Shown: piece after piece, positions 53,324-62,514 of the stretch
Numbering within the stretch: position 1 is the stretch's first letter
Layout of the letters: every line of letters starts with the position of its first letter
NCBI GenBank assembly: GCA_900315505.1
Contig: OMZG01000003.1
Location: 93,898-157,897 of the forward strand
Origin: an uncultured Lachnospiraceae bacterium
GTDB lineage: Bacteria > Bacillota > Clostridia > Lachnospirales > Lachnospiraceae
Direction: 5' to 3'
DNA: 64,000 bases
The notes under the pieces: generated by a model
The model's database searches: none
What the model was told of the DNA's origin: nothing
Seen by the model: the letters and a program-made list of their open reading frames with translations, nothing else
Program-made: the position numbers and the translations under genes

Positions 53324-53387
53324 TTTGTTCTGAATTTCCTGCTATAAATATCTTTTTTAGTACATTATAATTAATTTCTTGAAGCTG

Positions 53388-53464
53388 TTGACATTAACGC
53401 GTTAAAGTGATAGATTATTCCTTAAGCTAAACATAGTTATTCTATAGGAATTAAAGGAATAATG
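53388..53464 (+). promoter_or_regulatory. promoter and leader element of the sulfate transport/APS reductase operon
   Basis: TTGACA (53388-53393) and TAGATT (53411-53416) are 17 nt apart, with a perfect palindrome TTAACGCGTTAA in the spacer (53394-53405). The leader element at 53431-53464 (ACATAGTT...CTATAGGAA...AGGAATAATGA) is closely similar to 59436-59469 before cysD and contains AGGAAT twice at a 9-bp interval. Here it also supplies the ribosome site and start codon. Confidence 0.6.
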
Positions 53465-54490
53465 AAAAAGAGATTACTGACTGTTTTATCTTTTATACTT
53501 CTTTCAGCTGTAATTATTACCGGATGCGGCCTGAACAGGGATGCAGAAGGAAATACCACGGCGAAGAGGGTGACGCTTATCAATGTCTCCTATGACCCTA
53601 CGAGAGAACTGTATGAGGCATACAACAGCTATTTTGAAAAGAAATGGAAGAAGGAGACGGGACAGACCGTGGAGGTCATCCAGTCTCATGGTGGAAGCGG
53701 GAAGCAGGCCCTTGAGGTTGCTAATGGTCTGAAGGCTGATGTTGTGACGCTGGCACTTGCAGCTGATACAAATTCAGTAGCCAGGAGCGGACTTATCGCT
53801 TCTGACTGGCAGAGCAGACTGCCGGATAACAGCTGTCCATATTATTCGACGATAGTTCTTCTGGTTCGTAAGGGGAATCCGAAGAATATTAAGGACTGGG
53901 ACGATCTGACGAGATCTGATGTATCAGTAGTGACACCCAATCCCAAGACCTCAGGTGGCGCCAGATGGAATTATCTGGCTGCGTATGCGTATGCACTGAA
54001 GAAATATGACAATGATGAGTCTTTTGCCATAGAATTCATGAGGAAGCTATACAGGAATGTATCGGTGCTGGATTCAGGAGCCCGTGCATCGACAACCTCT
54101 TTTACAGAAAATGGTCAGGGAGATGTGCTGATATGCTGGGAGAATGAGGCTTATCTCACCCTGCAGAATGATGGGAAGGATTATGAGCTAATATATCCGT
54201 CCGTGAGTATCAAGGCCGAAACGCCTGTAAGTGTAGTGGATTCAGTGGTGAAGAGTCATGGCACGAGGAAGGTCGCTGAGGCATATCTTAAGGATCTGTA
54301 TGAAAAAGAGGCTCAGGAGATTTGCGCGAAAAATTATTACCGGCCTTCCGATACAGCTGTTCTAAAGGAGCATTCGAAGCAGTTCCCGACAGATCTTGAA
54401 ATGGTGACAATCGATGATTTCGGAGGATGGGATAAGGTCACGAAGAAGCATTTCGCTGATGGCGGCATATTTGATCAGATATATGAGTAG
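53462..54490 (+). CDS. sbp: Sulfate/thiosulfate ABC transporter substrate-binding lipoprotein
   Basis: 342 residues. A signal peptide with lipobox IITGC (Cys near 22) anchors it outside the membrane. [61 protein letters not shown] and [11 protein letters not shown] match the Sbp/CysP family. It delivers sulfate to CysTW. It starts directly at the shared sulfur leader element and is followed by cysT. Confidence 0.94.
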   Translation: MKKRLLTVLSFILLSAVIITGCGLNRDAEGNTTAKRVTLINVSYDPTRELYEAYNSYFEKKWKKETGQTVEVIQSHGGSGKQALEVANGLKADVVTLALAADTNSVARSGLIASDWQSRLPDNSCPYYSTIVLLVRKGNPKNIKDWDDLTRSDVSVVTPNPKTSGGARWNYLAAYAYALKKYDNDESFAIEFMRKLYRNVSVLDSGARASTTSFTENGQGDVLICWENEAYLTLQNDGKDYELIYPSVSIKAETPVSVVDSVVKSHGTRKVAEAYLKDLYEKEAQEICAKNYYRPSDTAVLKEHSKQFPTDLEMVTIDDFGGWDKVTKKHFADGGIFDQIYE

Positions 54491-54518
54491 AAAAGTAAAG
54501 AGATTGTAGAAGGTACAT

Positions 54519-55355
54519 ATGGAAAGAAGCACTTCAAAAAAAATCATACCGGGATTCGGACTTACCTTCGGTATCACAGTAGCAATACTGGGTCTTCTGG
54601 TGATACTCCCGCTTTCATATATAGTCATTTATACCCTGAAGCTGTCGCCAAAGGAATTCTTCGGGGTTATATTTACCAGGAGGGTTCTTACAAGCTTCTG
54701 GATAAGCATTTCTACTGCATTTATAGCCATGCTGATAAATACAGTAATGGGAATCCTCATAGCATTTGTGCTGGTAAGATATGATTTTCCTGGCAAAAAG
54801 CTGATGGACGGACTTATTGAGATTCCATTTGCACTTCCAACGGCAGTGGCAGGTATTTCACTTACGGCATTGTATCGTGAGAACGGAGCGCTGGGGAGAT
54901 TTTTTCATCACTTCGGTATTCCGGTAGCGTATTCAAGATTCGGAATAGTTATAGCGCTTACCTTTGTGAGTATTCCGTATGTAATTCGCTCTGTACAGCC
55001 GGTGCTTCAGAATCTTGATCCATCGATCGAGGAAGCGGCCAGCTCTATGGGTGCCTCGAGGTTTAAGACATTCAGGAAGGTTATTTTTCCTGAGATAGAA
55101 CCGGCAGTGTTTTCCGGTGCGGCACTTGCATTCGGCAGGTGTCTCGGTGAGTACGGAAGCGTGGTATTCATAGCCGGAAATATGCCATATAAGACTGAGA
55201 TCGTACCACTGATCATCATGAGTAAGCTCCAGGAATTCAGCTACAGCGAGGCGAGTGCGATAGCATTCGTGATGCTGATCATTTCATTCCTGATCCTTAT
55301 GATATCGAATATTGTGGCTTCTCATAATATAAAGATAAAGGGAGGTGTGTCATAA
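54519..55355 (+). CDS. cysT: Sulfate ABC transporter permease CysT
   Basis: A 278-residue permease with six membrane helices. The first helices lead into FVLVRYDFPGKKLMDGLIEIPFALPTAVAGISL (in part), and the EAA coupling loop is EEAASSMGASRFKTFRKVIFPEI (in part). It pairs with CysW as the sulfate channel. It begins 28 bp after sbp and overlaps the cysW start by one base. Confidence 0.94.
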   Translation: MERSTSKKIIPGFGLTFGITVAILGLLVILPLSYIVIYTLKLSPKEFFGVIFTRRVLTSFWISISTAFIAMLINTVMGILIAFVLVRYDFPGKKLMDGLIEIPFALPTAVAGISLTALYRENGALGRFFHHFGIPVAYSRFGIVIALTFVSIPYVIRSVQPVLQNLDPSIEEAASSMGASRFKTFRKVIFPEIEPAVFSGAALAFGRCLGEYGSVVFIAGNMPYKTEIVPLIIMSKLQEFSYSEASAIAFVMLIISFLILMISNIVASHNIKIKGGVS

Positions 55356-56197
55356 TGGAGCAGAAAAAGAATGACGGAATCCTCAAATGGGTGCTGATCA
55401 TAATAGCAGCATTTTTCCTTTTCATTATGGTTATCATGCCTCTTGGAATGGTTGTGGCCGGTTCATTTGCGATGGGCTTTAAATACTATATCGCTTCTAT
55501 TACAGATAAATATACGCTGAAGGCACTGTCGCTTACGCTGCGTGCTACTATAGCATCGGTGATATGCACCTCTGTATTCGGACTGATGGCAGCATGGGCA
55601 GTGACCAGGTATTCGTTCCCCGGGAAGAAGATAATAAAGAGTATCATTGATATTCCGGTGACGATATCGCCTGTTATCTGCGGTATGATATTTCTGCTCC
55701 TGTTCGGAAGACAGGGATTCATCTATCCTCTGCTTGACAAGGTAGGAATCGATGTAATATTTGCTGTTCCGGGAATTATCATCGTGACCGTATTTGTCAC
55801 GCTTCCTATGGTATTCCGTGAGATAGTGCCGGTTCTTGAAGCAAGAGGAACAGAAGAGGAAGAGGCTGCTGCGATGATGGGAGCGAGCGGATGGACGATC
55901 TTTACGAAAATTACTTTTCCTTCGATCAAATGGCCATTTATATATGGAATGATCCTCTCAGCATCGAGAGCAATGGGTGAATTCGGAGCTGTGTCCGTCA
56001 TCAGCGGACATCTGAGAGGACTGACCAATACACTTCCACTGCATGTGGAGATACTCTTCAACGAGTTCAATACTACAGAGGCATTTGCAGTTGCGTCGAT
56101 ACTTGTAATGCTTTCTATCGCTCTTCTGATACTCCGACTGGTGCTTCAGTATGTCAGCAAAAGGAAGATAAGCAGGATGCAGAAGGCGACTGCCTGA
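55355..56197 (+). CDS. cysW: Sulfate ABC transporter permease CysW
   Basis: A 280-residue permease homologous to CysT, with the EAA loop EEEAAAMMGASGWTIFTKITFP (in part) and RAMGEFGAVSVISGHLRGLTNTLPLHVE (part), the CysW signature. AGGGAGGTG precedes the ATG inside the end of cysT. Confidence 0.94.
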   Translation: MEQKKNDGILKWVLIIIAAFFLFIMVIMPLGMVVAGSFAMGFKYYIASITDKYTLKALSLTLRATIASVICTSVFGLMAAWAVTRYSFPGKKIIKSIIDIPVTISPVICGMIFLLLFGRQGFIYPLLDKVGIDVIFAVPGIIIVTVFVTLPMVFREIVPVLEARGTEEEEAAAMMGASGWTIFTKITFPSIKWPFIYGMILSASRAMGEFGAVSVISGHLRGLTNTLPLHVEILFNEFNTTEAFAVASILVMLSIALLILRLVLQYVSKRKISRMQKATA

Positions 56198-56225
56198 GAT
56201 CATATTCACGAAAGGTCTGTAAAAT

Positions 56226-57284
56226 ATGTATGTGACTTTGGATGATGTAAATAAAAGCTTCGGTGATTATAAGGCATCGGATCATGTATCATTCTCTATA
56301 GAGAAAGGAAAACTGACCGGTCTGCTCGGACCATCCGGAAGCGGCAAGACTACTATTCTCCGTATGATAGCGGGACTGGAGTCGCCGGATAGCGGAAATA
56401 TCACCATAGATGGTACTGTCGTAAATGACATTCCTGCCAGCAAACGTGGGATCGGCTTTGTGTTCCAGAACTATGCGCTGTTTTCCTATATGACAGTAGA
56501 GGATAATATAGCGTTCGGACTCTCTGTGCAGAAGGTAGCGAAGGAGAAGATCAGTCAGAGGGTCAGCGAGCTGATAGAGCTAGTAGGTCTTAAGGGAATG
56601 GAAAAAAGATACCCGTCCCAGCTATCAGGTGGACAGAGACAGAGAGTGGCCTTTGCAAGAGCGATTGCTCCGAGACCGAAGCTTCTGCTGCTTGATGAGC
56701 CATTTGCAGCCATCGATGCGAAGGTAAGAGTGGAGCTTAGGACCTGGCTCAAGGAGATGATAGAGAAGCTTGGAATTACAAGCATATTCGTGACTCATGA
56801 CCAGGATGAGGCCATAGAGGTAGCAGATCAGATCATCATACTTGATCATGGCAGGGTAGAACAGTCGGGTACACCGGTGGAGATATACCAGCATCCAGAC
56901 ACCGCCTTTACCGCTTCATTTGTAGGAAATGCAACGGTAATCCCTGATTACCATATCTTCAGTCACTTTGAGGATATACATGGTGCCTGCACAGCTGTCA
57001 TCAGACCTGAATTCCTGCATCTGACAAGAATAGGTGAGGTGGAACAGTTCCCTAATTCATCAGAAGAGGGGATTGTGAATTCAATCCTGTTCCGTGGAAG
57101 CCACATGGAGATAAAGGTCTGGGTCAGGGGTTCTCTTCTCACCGTGAACAGACCTTTGGAGGCCGGTCAGGTAGAGATAGGAGAAAAGGTACATATCTTC
57201 ATATATCAGATATTCGTGACGACCGGGGATAAGGTATATCATCTGAAGAATGAGGCTCTCTACGATGATTCGGTAGTCATCTGA
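56226..57284 (+). CDS. cysA: Sulfate ABC transporter ATPase CysA
   Basis: A 352-residue ATPase. Walker A GPSGSGKTT, Q-loop VFQNYALF, signature LSGGQRQRVAFARA, Walker B LLLDEPFAAID and switch His THDQDEA are intact. The C-terminal TOBE-like domain (about 240-352) is present. It powers sulfate import by CysTW. AAAGG lies 10 nt before the ATG. Confidence 0.95.
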   Translation: MYVTLDDVNKSFGDYKASDHVSFSIEKGKLTGLLGPSGSGKTTILRMIAGLESPDSGNITIDGTVVNDIPASKRGIGFVFQNYALFSYMTVEDNIAFGLSVQKVAKEKISQRVSELIELVGLKGMEKRYPSQLSGGQRQRVAFARAIAPRPKLLLLDEPFAAIDAKVRVELRTWLKEMIEKLGITSIFVTHDQDEAIEVADQIIILDHGRVEQSGTPVEIYQHPDTAFTASFVGNATVIPDYHIFSHFEDIHGACTAVIRPEFLHLTRIGEVEQFPNSSEEGIVNSILFRGSHMEIKVWVRGSLLTVNRPLEAGQVEIGEKVHIFIYQIFVTTGDKVYHLKNEALYDDSVVI

Positions 57285-57323
57285 TATCCCATGAATAAAT
57301 GTGTTGAAATGAAAGGTATTCGT

Positions 57324-59015
57324 ATGAATCTGAAGGTATATACAACCGATGTGCTGATCATCGGTGGAGGAACAGCCGGATGTGCGGCAGCCATCAGGCT
57401 TAAGGAAAGCGGACTGAGAGTCATCATTGCAGAAAAGGCAAATATCATAAGGAGCGGATGTCTCGCAAGCGGAGTCAATGCGCTGAATGCATATATTTCC
57501 AAAGGACATACGCCTCAGGACTATGTGGACTATGCAATGAATGATGCGGACGGAGTGGCAAGAGAAGACCTGCTTCTGTCTATCAGCAGGAGATTCAATC
57601 ATGTGACAAGAGAGCTTGAAGAGGCCGGACTTCCGATACTTAAGGACAGGCTGGGACATTATGCAACCCGCGGCTGGAGAAATATCAAGATTAACGGAGA
57701 AAATATAAAGCCTATTCTCGCAAAGCAGGTTGAGGAATGTCCGCTGGTCGAGGTAATAAACCATGTAAATATCACTGACTTCATCATAAGGGATAACCGC
57801 GTCTATGGAGCCGTCGGCTTCATGGTAGATACAAGGGAGGCTGTAGAGATATATGCTGAGGCCACGCTTATAGCAACCGGCGGAGCCGCCGGTATGTACA
57901 GACCGAATAATCCAGGCTTCTCAAGGCATAAGATGTGGTATCCTCCATTCAATACAGGAGCCGGTCTTGCAATGGGAATCAGGGCAGGCGCTGAGATGAC
58001 AACCTTCGAGATGAGGTTCGTGGCATTAAGATGCAAGGATACAATCGCCCCTACAGGTACAATTGCCTCAGGCGTGGGTTCTCCACAGCTGAATGCAAAG
58101 GGAGAGGAATATCAGAGAAAATACGGCAATACCACATCAGAGCGGGTATATGCCTTTGTAGCAGAGAATATGAAGGGAAATGGCCCATGCTATCTGAAGA
58201 CAGAAGGCATATCCCAGGAGACTGATGATGACCTGATAAAGGCATATCTTAATATGGCCCCGCAGCAGACTCTCAAATGGATGTCAGGTAAATTCCCTTC
58301 AGAGGAGAACGTGGAGATCGAGGGTAGTGAACCATACGTGGTCGGTGGACATACCGGAAGCGGCTACTGGGTGAAGGAAGACAGGAGCACTACGATAAAG
58401 GCACTGTACGCAGCCGGAGACATTGCAGGAGGCGCCCCTCAGAAATATGTGACGGGTGCTCTGGCAGAGGGTGAGATAGCGGCAGAAGGAATCCTTCAGT
58501 TCATGAAGGATAATACAAAGAACCGTATGCCACATCCGAAGAACTTCGATGAGGATGTCGCGGAAATAGTAAAGCAGTATGACAGGTTCTTTGATAATGA
58601 TGGGATCGGATATTCAACCGATGATCTGGAAGAGACCATGCAGAAGATCATGGATCAGTATGCAGGAGGAATATCCACATACTACAGGTTCAATGAAGCA
58701 GGACTCGAGCTTGCGGATAAGAAGATACAGGTAGTCATGAGGCTTTCAGATACTCTGAAGGCTAAGGATGACTATGATCTGATGAAGATCTATGAGCTTC
58801 GTGAGCGCCTTATCGTATGCAGGGTACTGATAGCCCACCTGAAGGCACGCAAGGAGACACGCTGGCCTGTATTTAATTCCAATTCTGATCATCCGGAGAA
58901 GAGCGAGAAGTACAGGAATGTATTCGTAAACTCTGTATATAAGGATGGAGAAATAAAGATAAAGTACAGGAAGATCAGAAAAGATAAAGAGCCTGTGGCG
59001 CAGGCCGTACAGTGA
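57324..59015 (+). CDS. aprA: Adenylylsulfate (APS) reductase subunit alpha
   Basis: A 563-residue FAD enzyme of the succinate dehydrogenase/fumarate reductase superfamily. The FAD site is TDVLIIGGGTAGCAAAIRL, with SGCLASGVNALNAYI, the late FAD motif ALYAAGDIAGGAPQKYVTGALAEG (part) and GGHTGSGYWV. With AprB it reduces APS to sulfite and AMP. Context (transport genes before, cysDN after) argues for AprA rather than a fumarate reductase, and for assimilation. The ATG at 57324 follows GAAAGGT; two upstream ATGs lack a site. Confidence 0.88.
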   Translation: MNLKVYTTDVLIIGGGTAGCAAAIRLKESGLRVIIAEKANIIRSGCLASGVNALNAYISKGHTPQDYVDYAMNDADGVAREDLLLSISRRFNHVTRELEEAGLPILKDRLGHYATRGWRNIKINGENIKPILAKQVEECPLVEVINHVNITDFIIRDNRVYGAVGFMVDTREAVEIYAEATLIATGGAAGMYRPNNPGFSRHKMWYPPFNTGAGLAMGIRAGAEMTTFEMRFVALRCKDTIAPTGTIASGVGSPQLNAKGEEYQRKYGNTTSERVYAFVAENMKGNGPCYLKTEGISQETDDDLIKAYLNMAPQQTLKWMSGKFPSEENVEIEGSEPYVVGGHTGSGYWVKEDRSTTIKALYAAGDIAGGAPQKYVTGALAEGEIAAEGILQFMKDNTKNRMPHPKNFDEDVAEIVKQYDRFFDNDGIGYSTDDLEETMQKIMDQYAGGISTYYRFNEAGLELADKKIQVVMRLSDTLKAKDDYDLMKIYELRERLIVCRVLIAHLKARKETRWPVFNSNSDHPEKSEKYRNVFVNSVYKDGEIKIKYRKIRKDKEPVAQAVQ

Positions 59016-59029
59016 CTGGAGGCAGATAT

Positions 59030-59344
59030 ATGAGTATTAAGATAAATCCTAAAAAATGCATCGGATGCAGACGCTGCGTGGATGAATGTCCGGGCAATCT
59101 CTTCGCGATGGATGAAAATCGAAAGGCATATATCCGTGATGTAAGAGACTGCTGGGGATGCGCTACCTGTCTCAAGATCTGCCCGCTCAATGCAATCAGT
59201 ATGTACCTCGGAGCAGATATAGGCGGAGATGGCACCACAATGATAGTGAAACCGGTAGGCAATGTTCTACACTGGATCTTCGAATCACCAGAAGGACAGA
59301 AGCTGTTTGTGGATACCGACAGGACACAGTCAAATAAATATTAG
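59030..59344 (+). CDS. aprB: APS reductase subunit beta, two [4Fe-4S] ferredoxin
   Basis: A 104-residue ferredoxin. Clusters are bound by CIGCRRCVDECPG and CWGCATCLKICPL, followed by a short C-terminal tail that in AprB wraps around AprA. It passes electrons to the AprA flavin. CTGGAGGC precedes the ATG. A start at 59012 within aprA is possible but has no ribosome site. Confidence 0.9.
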   Translation: MSIKINPKKCIGCRRCVDECPGNLFAMDENRKAYIRDVRDCWGCATCLKICPLNAISMYLGADIGGDGTTMIVKPVGNVLHWIFESPEGQKLFVDTDRTQSNKY

Positions 59345-59405
59345 CACAGGGATGAACTGATATAACAATTTATGATAACAGTATATAAAAAACCTTTATT
59401 ACGTG

Positions 59406-59469
59406 TTGACAATCGTAGTTGTATGTGCTACATTAACATAGTAACTCGATAGGAAATAAGGGATAATGA
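59406..59469 (+). promoter_or_regulatory. cysDN promoter and shared sulfur leader element
   Basis: TTGACA (59406-59411) and TACATT (59429-59434) are 17 nt apart. From about the start of transcription, 59436-59469 (ACATAGTAACTCGATAGGAA, then ATAAGGGATAATGA) matches the leader of the sbp operon at about 28 of 34 positions. CTTAAGCNAAA also occurs near both (53421, 59473). Confidence 0.6.
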
Positions 59470-59496
59470 TTACTTAAGCGAAAGGAGCTTGTTCTA

Positions 59497-60396
59497 ATGA
59501 GCGAAACATCACATCTGGACTCTCTGGAGGCAGAAGCCATTTATATAATCAGGGAAGTCGCAGCGGAATGCGAGAAGCCGGTAATGCTGTATTCGATCGG
59601 AAAGGATTCATCTGTAATGCTGCATCTGGCTCTCAAGGCCTTCTATCCTGAGAAGCCGCCATTTCCGTTCCTTCACATTGATACTACCTGGAAGTTCAGG
59701 GAAATGATAAAGTTCCGTGACGAGACAGCGAAGAAATATGGTCTCAATATGCTGGTATATACCAATGAGGAAGGACGAAAGAAGGGAATCAATCCTTTCG
59801 ATAACGGAGCCTCATATACCGACATCATGAAGACACAGGCTCTGAAGCAGGCTCTGACCAGGTATGGATTCACGGCGGCCTTTGGTGGCGGAAGACGTGA
59901 TGAGGAGCAGTCAAGAGCAAAGGAGAGAATTCTTTCGTTCAGGAATGCTGCCCAGGCCTGGGATCCGAAGAATCAGAGACCAGAAATGTGGAAGCTGTAT
60001 AATACGATGATCCACAAGGGAGAGAGCATCAGGGTATTCCCTCTGTCGAACTGGACGGAGAAGGACATCTGGCAGTATATCAAGAGAGAGAATATAGATA
60101 TCGTACCTCTGTACTTTGCAGCGGTGAGACCGTGTGTGGAAAGAGACGGGAATCTGATCATGGTAGACGATGACAGAATGCGTCTGAATCCAGGTGAGAA
60201 GCCGATGATGAAGAAGATCCGTTTCAGAACCCTGGGATGCTATCCACTTACAGGCGGCTTCGAATCTGATGCTACCACTCTTGATGAGATCATTGAAGAG
60301 ACTCTCGGTGCAGTAGAGTCCGAGCGTACCAGCCGTGTGATCGATCATGAGGGTGTAGGAAGCATGGAGAGAAGAAAGAAGGAGGGATACTTCTAA
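59497..60396 (+). CDS. cysD: Sulfate adenylyltransferase subunit 2
   Basis: A 299-residue PP-loop enzyme that forms APS from sulfate and ATP. The PP-loop is [14 protein letters not shown], with [42 protein letters not shown] and [13 protein letters not shown] as family marks. It works as a heterodimer with CysN, whose GTPase drives the reaction. GAAAGGAGC precedes the ATG. Confidence 0.97.
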   Translation: MSETSHLDSLEAEAIYIIREVAAECEKPVMLYSIGKDSSVMLHLALKAFYPEKPPFPFLHIDTTWKFREMIKFRDETAKKYGLNMLVYTNEEGRKKGINPFDNGASYTDIMKTQALKQALTRYGFTAAFGGGRRDEEQSRAKERILSFRNAAQAWDPKNQRPEMWKLYNTMIHKGESIRVFPLSNWTEKDIWQYIKRENIDIVPLYFAAVRPCVERDGNLIMVDDDRMRLNPGEKPMMKKIRFRTLGCYPLTGGFESDATTLDEIIEETLGAVESERTSRVIDHEGVGSMERRKKEGYF

Positions 60397-60448
60397 GGTG
60401 CATTGATATTCAGTTGTCAATGTGCTTGCCAGGAAGGTTAATAATACT

Positions 60449-62047
60449 ATGAATGACTTACTTAAATTTATAACCTGTGGTTCGGTAGACGATGGAAAGT
60501 CTACCCTGATAGGACATATACTGTATGATTCCAAGCTCCTCTATGCGGATCAGGAAAAAGCGCTCGAGCTCGACTCCAAGGTCGGAAGCAGAGGTGGCAA
60601 GATAGACTACTCACTTCTCCTGGATGGACTCACAGAGGAGAGAGAACAGGGAATCACAATAGATGTAGCCTACAGATACTTCACGACAGATAAGAGAAGC
60701 TTCATCGTGGCAGATACTCCGGGACATGAGGAATATACGAGAAACATGGCTGTAGGTGCTTCATTTGCAGACCTGGCTGTAATCCTCGTAGATGCATCTC
60801 AGGGAGTACTCGTACAGACAAGAAGACACAGCCGTATAGCGGAGCTGATGGGTATCAGATACTTCGTCTTCGCAGTCAATAAGATGGATCTAGTCGATTA
60901 CAGTGAAGAATGCTTCAATGAGATAAAGCAGTCTCTTAAGGAACTCAGTGATGAGCTGGGGCTGGCTCATGTGATAGCTATACCTGTATCAGCTACTGAG
61001 GGTGATAACGTCACCAGAAGGTCAGAGAAGATGCCATGGTATGACGGTCCGGTGCTTCTTGACTATCTCGAGAATGTACAGATAGATCATGGTGAGAACG
61101 AGGAAGGCTTCTATATGCCTGTACAGAGAGTCTGCCGTCCTGACCACACCTTTCGTGGATTCGAGGGAGGGATCGAAGCCGGTAAGGTGTCAGTAGGCGA
61201 TGAGATCACTGTATATCCAAGTCTCGAGAAGGCAAGGGTAAAGGGCATTCTCAAGGCTGCAAAGGAGAGTGACAGTGCATCAATCGGTGCTCCGGTGACA
61301 CTGACTCTCGACAGGGAGATAGATGTATCAAGAGGCTCAGTAATAGCAAGGGACACGAATCTGCCACTGTCAGACAGGGTAGAGGTATCAGTGCTGTGGA
61401 TGGATGATGAGGAGCTCACAAAGGGAAAGAACTTCTTTGTGAAGCTCGGAACCCGACAGATACCGGGCCTCGTGACAGATATCCTCTACAAGGTGGATGT
61501 AAATACCGGGGAACATAAGCCCGCAGAGACCCTGAAGAAGAACGAGATCGCCAGAGTCGTGGTAGCATTCACAGAGAAGATAGTCGTTGATGAATTCGAC
61601 AAGCACAAGACTCTCGGCGAGATGATCCTGATCGACAGGATCTCATATATGACAAGCGCCTGCGGAGTAGTAGAAAAAGTACTTGATTCGAGGTCTGTAC
61701 TGGATGGTAAGGTGACACCTGAGATCAGGGCACAGCTTCTCGGACAGACACCGGCAGCATTCGTGCTTGCTGATGCCTCAGAGAATCTGAGTGATAGTGA
61801 TGCGCAGAAGGTCGAAAAGAAACTCCTCGGCAACGGCAAGCATGTACTGCTGATCAGTGACAGTGAAGCCACGGTAGCAGTACTGACAGCGCTGAATAAT
61901 GCAGGAATCATAGCACTGGTATCAGGAAAAGCTGATCTCGCTGGCTATGATAAGTATAAAAAGCTGGAAAGCGCCGACTCCGATCTGACAGGAAGCGCAC
62001 TGATAGAAAGCATAGCTGATCAGATAGATAAGGCTACAAATCTGTAA
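60449..62047 (+). CDS. cysN: Sulfate adenylyltransferase subunit 1 (GTPase) with a decayed APS-kinase-like C-terminal domain
   Basis: 532 residues. The EF-Tu-like GTPase has GSVDDGKSTL, DTPGHEEYTRNM and NKMD, followed by beta-barrel domains (about 220-425). An extra tail (about 430-532) has the layout of CysC (VEKKLLGNGKHVLLI, then LNNAGIIALVSGKA) but ASENLSDSD stands where CysC has its GLSGSGKST P-loop, so it should not phosphorylate APS. This fits a pathway that reduces APS directly through AprAB. The ATG at 60449 follows AGGAAGG; an in-frame ATG at 60422 lacks a site. Confidence 0.93.
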   Translation: MNDLLKFITCGSVDDGKSTLIGHILYDSKLLYADQEKALELDSKVGSRGGKIDYSLLLDGLTEEREQGITIDVAYRYFTTDKRSFIVADTPGHEEYTRNMAVGASFADLAVILVDASQGVLVQTRRHSRIAELMGIRYFVFAVNKMDLVDYSEECFNEIKQSLKELSDELGLAHVIAIPVSATEGDNVTRRSEKMPWYDGPVLLDYLENVQIDHGENEEGFYMPVQRVCRPDHTFRGFEGGIEAGKVSVGDEITVYPSLEKARVKGILKAAKESDSASIGAPVTLTLDREIDVSRGSVIARDTNLPLSDRVEVSVLWMDDEELTKGKNFFVKLGTRQIPGLVTDILYKVDVNTGEHKPAETLKKNEIARVVVAFTEKIVVDEFDKHKTLGEMILIDRISYMTSACGVVEKVLDSRSVLDGKVTPEIRAQLLGQTPAAFVLADASENLSDSDAQKVEKKLLGNGKHVLLISDSEATVAVLTALNNAGIIALVSGKADLAGYDKYKKLESADSDLTGSALIESIADQIDKATNL

Positions 62048-62066
62048 AAGGAATATCTACTAAGAC

Positions 62067-62092
62067 ACAGGCCGGCAGAGATGCCGGTCTGT
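62067..62092. terminator. hairpin after cysN
   Basis: ACAG-G-CCGGCA (62067-62077) pairs with TGCCGG-T-CTGT (62082-62092), with only a weak T-run. It lies between convergent genes and probably ends cysDN transcription. Confidence 0.55.
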
Positions 62093-62111
62093 TCTCATAT
62101 ATGGATAAGAA

Positions 62112-62480
62112 TCACCTGCGGATAGAATATACAGGTATAAGAAGATAGCATCCCTCGTGGATGGTATCAGGATCAGAAAGGTCATTGGCAGAGCAGACAT
62201 CTGACACGAATTCGTCGTATGTCTGCTCCTCATCGTCTCTGTACTCTGATGAAAGAGTCGTAAGAGTATCTCCCTCTGTAAGGAGAACACTCTCATAATG
62301 CTTCTCCTTCTCAACAGAAGAAGCGGCTCTTGTGGACATGGTGCATATAGATAAAACAAGAGTAAAAATGGCAGTAATGATAATAGCAGATATTAGCATC
62401 CTCCTGTAAAGAAGCTGTCTGTGTCTGACTGCAGCCCTTGATATATGTCTGTGAGTATAATTCATTCTCGTATTCTTCAT
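62112..62480 (-). CDS. YneA-like LysM-domain membrane protein (candidate SOS division inhibitor)
   Basis: 122 residues. A basic N-terminus precedes one membrane anchor (about 29-50), then a LysM-like domain outside (VLLTEGDTLTTLSSEYRDDEEQTYDEFVSDVCSANDL in part, then GCYLLIPV). A single helix plus LysM is the layout of YneA, the SOS-induced cell-division inhibitor of Bacillus. AAGGAGGC precedes the ATG by 7 nt. Its promoter shares a 20-bp block with lexA, which supports SOS control. It could instead be an unrelated LysM wall protein. Confidence 0.7.
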   Translation of the reverse strand: MKNTRMNYTHRHISRAAVRHRQLLYRRMLISAIIITAIFTLVLSICTMSTRAASSVEKEKHYESVLLTEGDTLTTLSSEYRDDEEQTYDEFVSDVCSANDLSDPDTIHEGCYLLIPVYSIRR

Positions 62481-62514
62481 AACGGTGCCTCCTTGTTCGA
62501 TGTCAGTTCTAAAA

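Noticed and set aside
53304..53330. Canonical Bacillus-type LexA box upstream of lexA
   Set aside because: The CGAA...GTTC spacing is not that of CGAAC-N4-GTTCG, and the spacing differs between the two shared copies, so only a non-canonical site is proposed.
57324..59344. aprAB as fumarate reductase subunits
   Set aside because: The flavoprotein alone could suggest this, but the two-cluster ferredoxin partner and the flanking sulfate transport and cysDN genes fit APS reductase much better.
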